A DNA stretch of 64,000 nucleotides from Kiritimatiellia bacterium. Its GTDB lineage: Bacteria; Verrucomicrobiota; Kiritimatiellia; WLWN01. Numbering within the stretch: position 1 is the stretch's first letter; each line of letters begins with the position of its first letter. Below the pieces are notes generated by a model that searched no databases, was not told the DNA's origin, and was given only the letters and a program-made list of their open reading frames with translations. Positions 60,945 through 64,000 of the stretch are shown here, piece by piece. The position numbers and the translations under genes are program-made. The stretch spans positions 1,193,792 to 1,257,791 of the forward strand of contig WLWN01000001.1 in assembly GCA_012103575.1 (NCBI GenBank), in the 5' to 3' direction.

Positions 60945-61358
60945 ATGAGTATAGCAACAGCAGAAATCCGGCGGCGTGCGATAGATGCCTACAAAATGGG
61001 CAAAGGTTCCCAGGCCGATATCGCATCTTCTTATCGTGTAGATCTTAGAACGTTTCAGCGTGGGCTCTCTCGTTTCAACGAAACCGGAGAGACTGCTCCC
61101 CGACCGCGTGGGCATCGTCAGGCCCTCTACAGCGGAAAGCAGCTCAAGGCGTTGGCTCAACTGGGGGGCAAACATCCCGATGCAACGCTTGAAGAACTCA
61201 AGAACATGAGCGGCGTGAAGGGATCGATCATGGCCGTACAGCGGGCGTTGAATCGGTTGGGCTGCCGGTATAAAAGAAACGCTTCACGCCAGCGAGCAAG
61301 ACCGGGCGGATGTAAATCTCTTGAGAAAGCAGTGGATCCAAGAGGTGGCCAAACTTGA
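60945..61358 (+). CDS. IS630 transposase ORF1, copy 4
   Basis: Intact helix-turn-helix half from the ATG at 60945 (MSIATAEIRRRAIDAY). Nearly identical to copies 1 and 3. The DDE half follows in the +1 frame. Confidence 0.82.
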   Translation: MSIATAEIRRRAIDAYKMGKGSQADIASSYRVDLRTFQRGLSRFNETGETAPRPRGHRQALYSGKQLKALAQLGGKHPDATLEELKNMSGVKGSIMAVQRALNRLGCRYKRNASRQRARPGGCKSLEKAVDPRGGQT

Positions 61359-61885
61359 TCCAAGTCGCCTTGTCTTTATTGATGAATCCGGGGCGAAAAC
61401 GAATATGACTCGTCTGCGGGGCCGGGCGTTGGGCGGGAACAGGCTTTTTGCCAAAACGCCTCATGGACATTGGTGTACCACCAACCTTGATTTCTTCGGT
61501 CCGCCTGGACGGAACAACAGCGGCCATGGAGAAGGAGGGGGCGACAGAGACGGCTGTTTTTGGAGAATATATTCGCCGGGTTTTTCTCCCGACTCTTTCA
61601 CCTGAAGATATCGTCATCATGGACAATCTTCGCGTCCATCACAATCCCAAGGTCATTGAACTCATTGAGTCATGTGGGGCCCATGTAAGATTCCTTCCAC
61701 CCTACAGCCCCGATTCCAACCCCATTGAAAAAATGTGGGGCAAGATAAAGAATCGGTTGGGCAGCCTTGCAGCCCGCAGTCAGCAGGAACTATCTGAAGC
61801 AATCACACAAGCGTTCGAAGAAGTTTCTCCCGACGAGGTAATCGGCTGGCTTTCTTCGTGCTACATCGCGACACCTCAATCGTGA
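61321..61885 (+). pseudogene. IS630 transposase ORF2, copy 4, frameshifted
   Basis: DDE half with FIDESGAKTNMTRLRG and IVIMDNLRVHHN. Compared with copy 3 there is one extra A near 61482 (ACCACCAACC for ACCACCACC) that breaks the frame after the first catalytic Asp. Confidence 0.8.
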
Positions 61886-61894
61886 AGCGCTCTA

Positions 61895-62330
61895 AGTTTA
61901 AACATAAAAAAATCCCATTTTTTTGATAAAGAAACAGGGGTCTGTATTGGTTTGTGATATGAGAACTCTCTTTGTATCCCCTTTAAGCACAGCCGACGGT
62001 GGACTTTTTTTAGGCCTAGCAAGTTTTTTTGGGTTGTCATGGCCTATTTTGTCATATTGACGCTCCTTTTAGGCTTCCGAGACGTACTATAAAGGAATCT
62101 TGAAATGTAGAGTTCGGAAATACATTTTAGAAATAAGTGGAGAAACGTATTTGGTACTTATATTTAAGTGTTGGGGTGTATAAACTGGACATACAATGAT
62201 TCTTAAGGTGCGAGTAACTATACTTGATTATATCCCAAAAGGATACCAGCTGGACAACCGCCAACAACAGGCTCTTTATCTTTTTGATAATTACGACTGG
62301 TCAGCTCGTTGTATCCACTTGAGATAGCCT
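61895..62330. other. Gap without recognisable gene
   Basis: About 440 bp between IS630 copy 4 and the end of the GT87-like gene. Several T-rich runs, no convincing ORF on either strand and no clear repeat. Its left part was probably the 5' region of the CBM-like gene before the IS630 insertion. Confidence 0.4.
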
Positions 62331-63539
62331 TTACGCAGTTTGTTTTTGAAGTTCACTGTGCCGCTCCTTTTTATTCGTTTCTCGACTCATTATCATTTCT
62401 CCTATCGCAATAAACCATAAGAATACACAAGGCAAAACCCGTAGCGAATATCTATTGTAGAAATCTCGTATGGTTGGAGGATAGAAGTCTGTTGGTGATA
62501 GCGATGAAAAGATGATAATAGCAATAAGAAAAATAGTTTTTGTTTTTGTAGACAACCCGCTTCCCGCACAAAACCAAATGGCAACACCACATTGCAGAAG
62601 AATATAGGTTGGGTTTTCACTAGCTGAACTGAACAAGACAATAAACATGAGCGAAGAGGTTAGTGCTAGAAAACGGAAACGCGCGTTGTATGTTTTTAGA
62701 CAATGCAGGTATGGATAAGAAAATAGTACAGCCCCACATACAAGAAAAGGCCATTGTGAAAGATCTTCTTGTTGTATAAGTCGTCATATGACCCCAATAA
62801 CGGATTTATCCTGAAAGCCTCCTAGCAGAAGATTAGTTTGATTTTTTCCCGCCAAAAGTTCAAACCATTGTACGTAGCTATTGAAGACAAAATGGGGCGA
62901 TGAAAAAATGATGGGGAGGGTATAGGCGAGTACAGCCCAACAGAGCAACGCTACTACGAACCGACGTTTGTTCTTAGAAAACAGAAAAAATGGAAGGGCC
63001 ATTAACCCATATAATTTAGTGAATATGGCTAGAGAAATACATAGGGTTGCAAGGACTTCTCGATGACGCAAAATCAATGTAAAAGAAAGAATGATCAAAG
63101 CAGCGATGGTCGCATTAAACTGAAAATGTTGCTGATTATTTCCAAATTCTACAAGGCAAAGGAGGCAGATACCGTTTTTCATGTTTCGAGCGATAGGCAA
63201 GATCTGAATCGCCAAGTAAAGCAGAAGTGCTGAGGTAATCAAGTAGAGCAAGGACCCCACACTATCAGGCAAAAATGCATATGGAGCCATAAGCACCCCG
63301 AACAAGGGTCCATACATAAAAAGATCAAGTCCCTCCTGGTAAGACGTATAGAGGGCTTTGTTTTCAATGAGGTGTAGGCACGCGTTTTTAAAGATAAAAT
63401 AGTTATTGGAATTTTTTTCTAGGAATCGCCTATAAGGAATTATCACACCAACAAGAATCCATACCGCTAAGACGAAGCGGTTACTATTTACAGCACCTTG
63501 AAATGATCTAAAGGCAGTATTATTTTTGTGAAGCTTCAT
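62331..63539 (-). pseudogene. GT87-like (DUF2029) membrane glycosyltransferase with in-frame TGA
   Basis: 402 codons of a polytopic membrane protein resembling GT87 mannosyltransferases that use polyprenyl-phosphate sugars: YFIFKNACLHLIENKALYT, YGPLFGVLMAPYAFLPD, FGNNQQHFQFNATIAALIIL (the conserved GN.q), AIFTKLYGLMALPFFLFSK. A TGA at 62784-62786 (SVIGVI*RLIQQEDLSQW) is the only break; the frame then runs open to 62331, consistent with CGA to TGA. Translated product as written: 251 residues. Confidence 0.7.
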
Positions 63540-63751
63540 GATTTCTCTAAGGCCCTATTAGAATGTTGAAGCTGCGGATCTATGGTTAGTGCATACCATA
63601 AAAGAAGCATGAATATGCATAGCCCTGTTAGGAAACACAACGATATTTCGTAAGGTAGATGTTCTGCTCTGGAAAGTTTGACCTGTAAAAGGGCTTGTGA
63701 AGTAAAAATTAGAGCTATCGCGGTCTTCCAGGCCCTTGCCAATCGTTGCAA
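63536..63751 (-). CDS. Small membrane protein or C-terminal remnant upstream of GT87-like gene
   Basis: 71 residues with two hydrophobic segments (TAIALIFTSQALLQV and ISLCFLTGLCIFMLLLWYAL). Its stop overlaps the GT87-like start by 4 bp (ATGA), so the two were coupled. The upstream frame has a stop after a few codons and no good ATG, so it may be the end of a larger broken gene. No family recognised. Confidence 0.4.
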   Translation of the reverse strand: MQRLARAWKTAIALIFTSQALLQVKLSRAEHLPYEISLCFLTGLCIFMLLLWYALTIDPQLQHSNRALEKS

Positions 63752-63875
63752 AGATCAAGATATACCAAATATGATTCAATATTGAAAAAAGGACTTGGGC
63801 ACAGCTATTAAAAGACGTACTCGTCGAATCATTTTTCTGACTGTCGGACTGTTAATTACGCTAAACTTAATAAGT

Positions 63876-64000
63876 CCTGGATCCGTCAGTTAAACGTGGG
63901 ATTTCTGTGCGAATGCTTTGGAGGCAAAAAGTTACAAAAAAACGCAGGCGCACCCGCTGGGTGCGTCGAGGCTTTTTTGTAATTCCTTTTGGCCCAAATG
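63876..64000 (+). mobile_element. IS1380-type MITE, copy 3 (runs off the window)
   Basis: Starts CCTGGATCCGTCAG after TAAGT (probable target copy) and follows the consensus through the central GCACCCGCTGGGTGC hairpin. Same orientation as copy 1. The right end, about 40 bp further, is outside. Confidence 0.85.

Larger units (their letters stand above)
60894..61894 (+). mobile_element. IS630-family element, copy 4
   Basis: 1001 bp with TA at 60894-60895 and 61893-61894 and the standard inverted repeats. Orientation as copy 1. Inserted at the 5' side of the CBM-like gene. Confidence 0.92.

Noticed and set aside
38441..62786. Possible alternative genetic code or selenocysteine at in-frame TAA/TGA codons
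   Set aside because: gltB, gltD, ftsK (TAA), tolR, IS30 (TGA) and prpD (TAG) end normally with these codons, and I saw no SECIS-like hairpin after the two TGAs.

Overview
The window is a bacterial chromosome segment of moderate G+C. The gene families point to the PVC superphylum, probably Verrucomicrobiota or Kiritimatiellota: a TIGR03790 protein, secreted proteins with thrombospondin type-3 and DUF11 repeats, a GH144-like glucanase lipoprotein and an integron of the environmental type. This is a family-based inference; no rRNA is present. Intact housekeeping genes are gltB (partial) and gltD, dinG, tRNA-Gly(GCC), tRNA-Lys(CTT), an MFS exporter, a Nif3-like gene, gmhB, an M48 protease, nadA, an RRM protein, ftsK, pgsA, tolQ, tolR, prpC and prpD.

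Layout. 1-6 kb: glutamate synthase. 6-12.8 kb: three tandem paralogues of a secreted repeat protein, two of them cut by an IS630 element, plus a TSP3-repeat protein. 12.8-14.3 kb: a decayed IS1380 element. 14.6-20 kb: housekeeping genes and two tRNAs. 20-24.9 kb: a giant DUF11/TSP3 gene broken by two copies of a ~164-bp palindromic element, two small frameshifts and an IS4 element. 25-31.5 kb: TIGR03790, gmhB, an IS30, M48 protease, nadA and an RNA-binding protein. 31.6-39.7 kb: ftsK, a rodZ-like gene, an IS30, then overlapping pgsA-tolQ-tolR-TPR genes, and a DinJ/YafQ toxin-antitoxin pair. 40.4-45 kb: IS-dense wreckage with an Rhs fragment. 45-50.8 kb: a fossil integron. 52-55 kb: methylcitrate genes. 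55-61.9 kb: a dying sugar/glycan locus (GH3, ABC transporter, RAYT remnant, GH144, CBM-like protein). 62.3-63.8 kb: a GT87-like membrane gene with an in-frame stop.

The most interesting system is the fossil integron. A long-form integron integrase reads leftwards from 46890. It was split near its start by an IS630-type element and lost its catalytic half to an IS30. To the right lie six attC-like sites, each just after a cassette ORF on the + strand: tautomerase, lipoprotein, RpiB, SRPBCC protein, a membrane protein, and a ParE-type toxin-antitoxin pair. The last attC is a canonical 60-bp site. The integrase cannot be functional, so the cassettes are stranded.

The second system is a family of short non-coding palindromes. 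They share their terminal inverted repeat with the local IS1380 element and make 5-bp target duplications, which suggests they are MITEs moved by an IS1380-type transposase. Two sit in one gene, and removing each with one target copy restores the reading frame.

Across the window, core genes are intact while accessory genes carry IS insertions, homopolymer frameshifts and C-to-T-type nonsense codons. This fits either recent genome decay or, for some single-base indels, assembly error.
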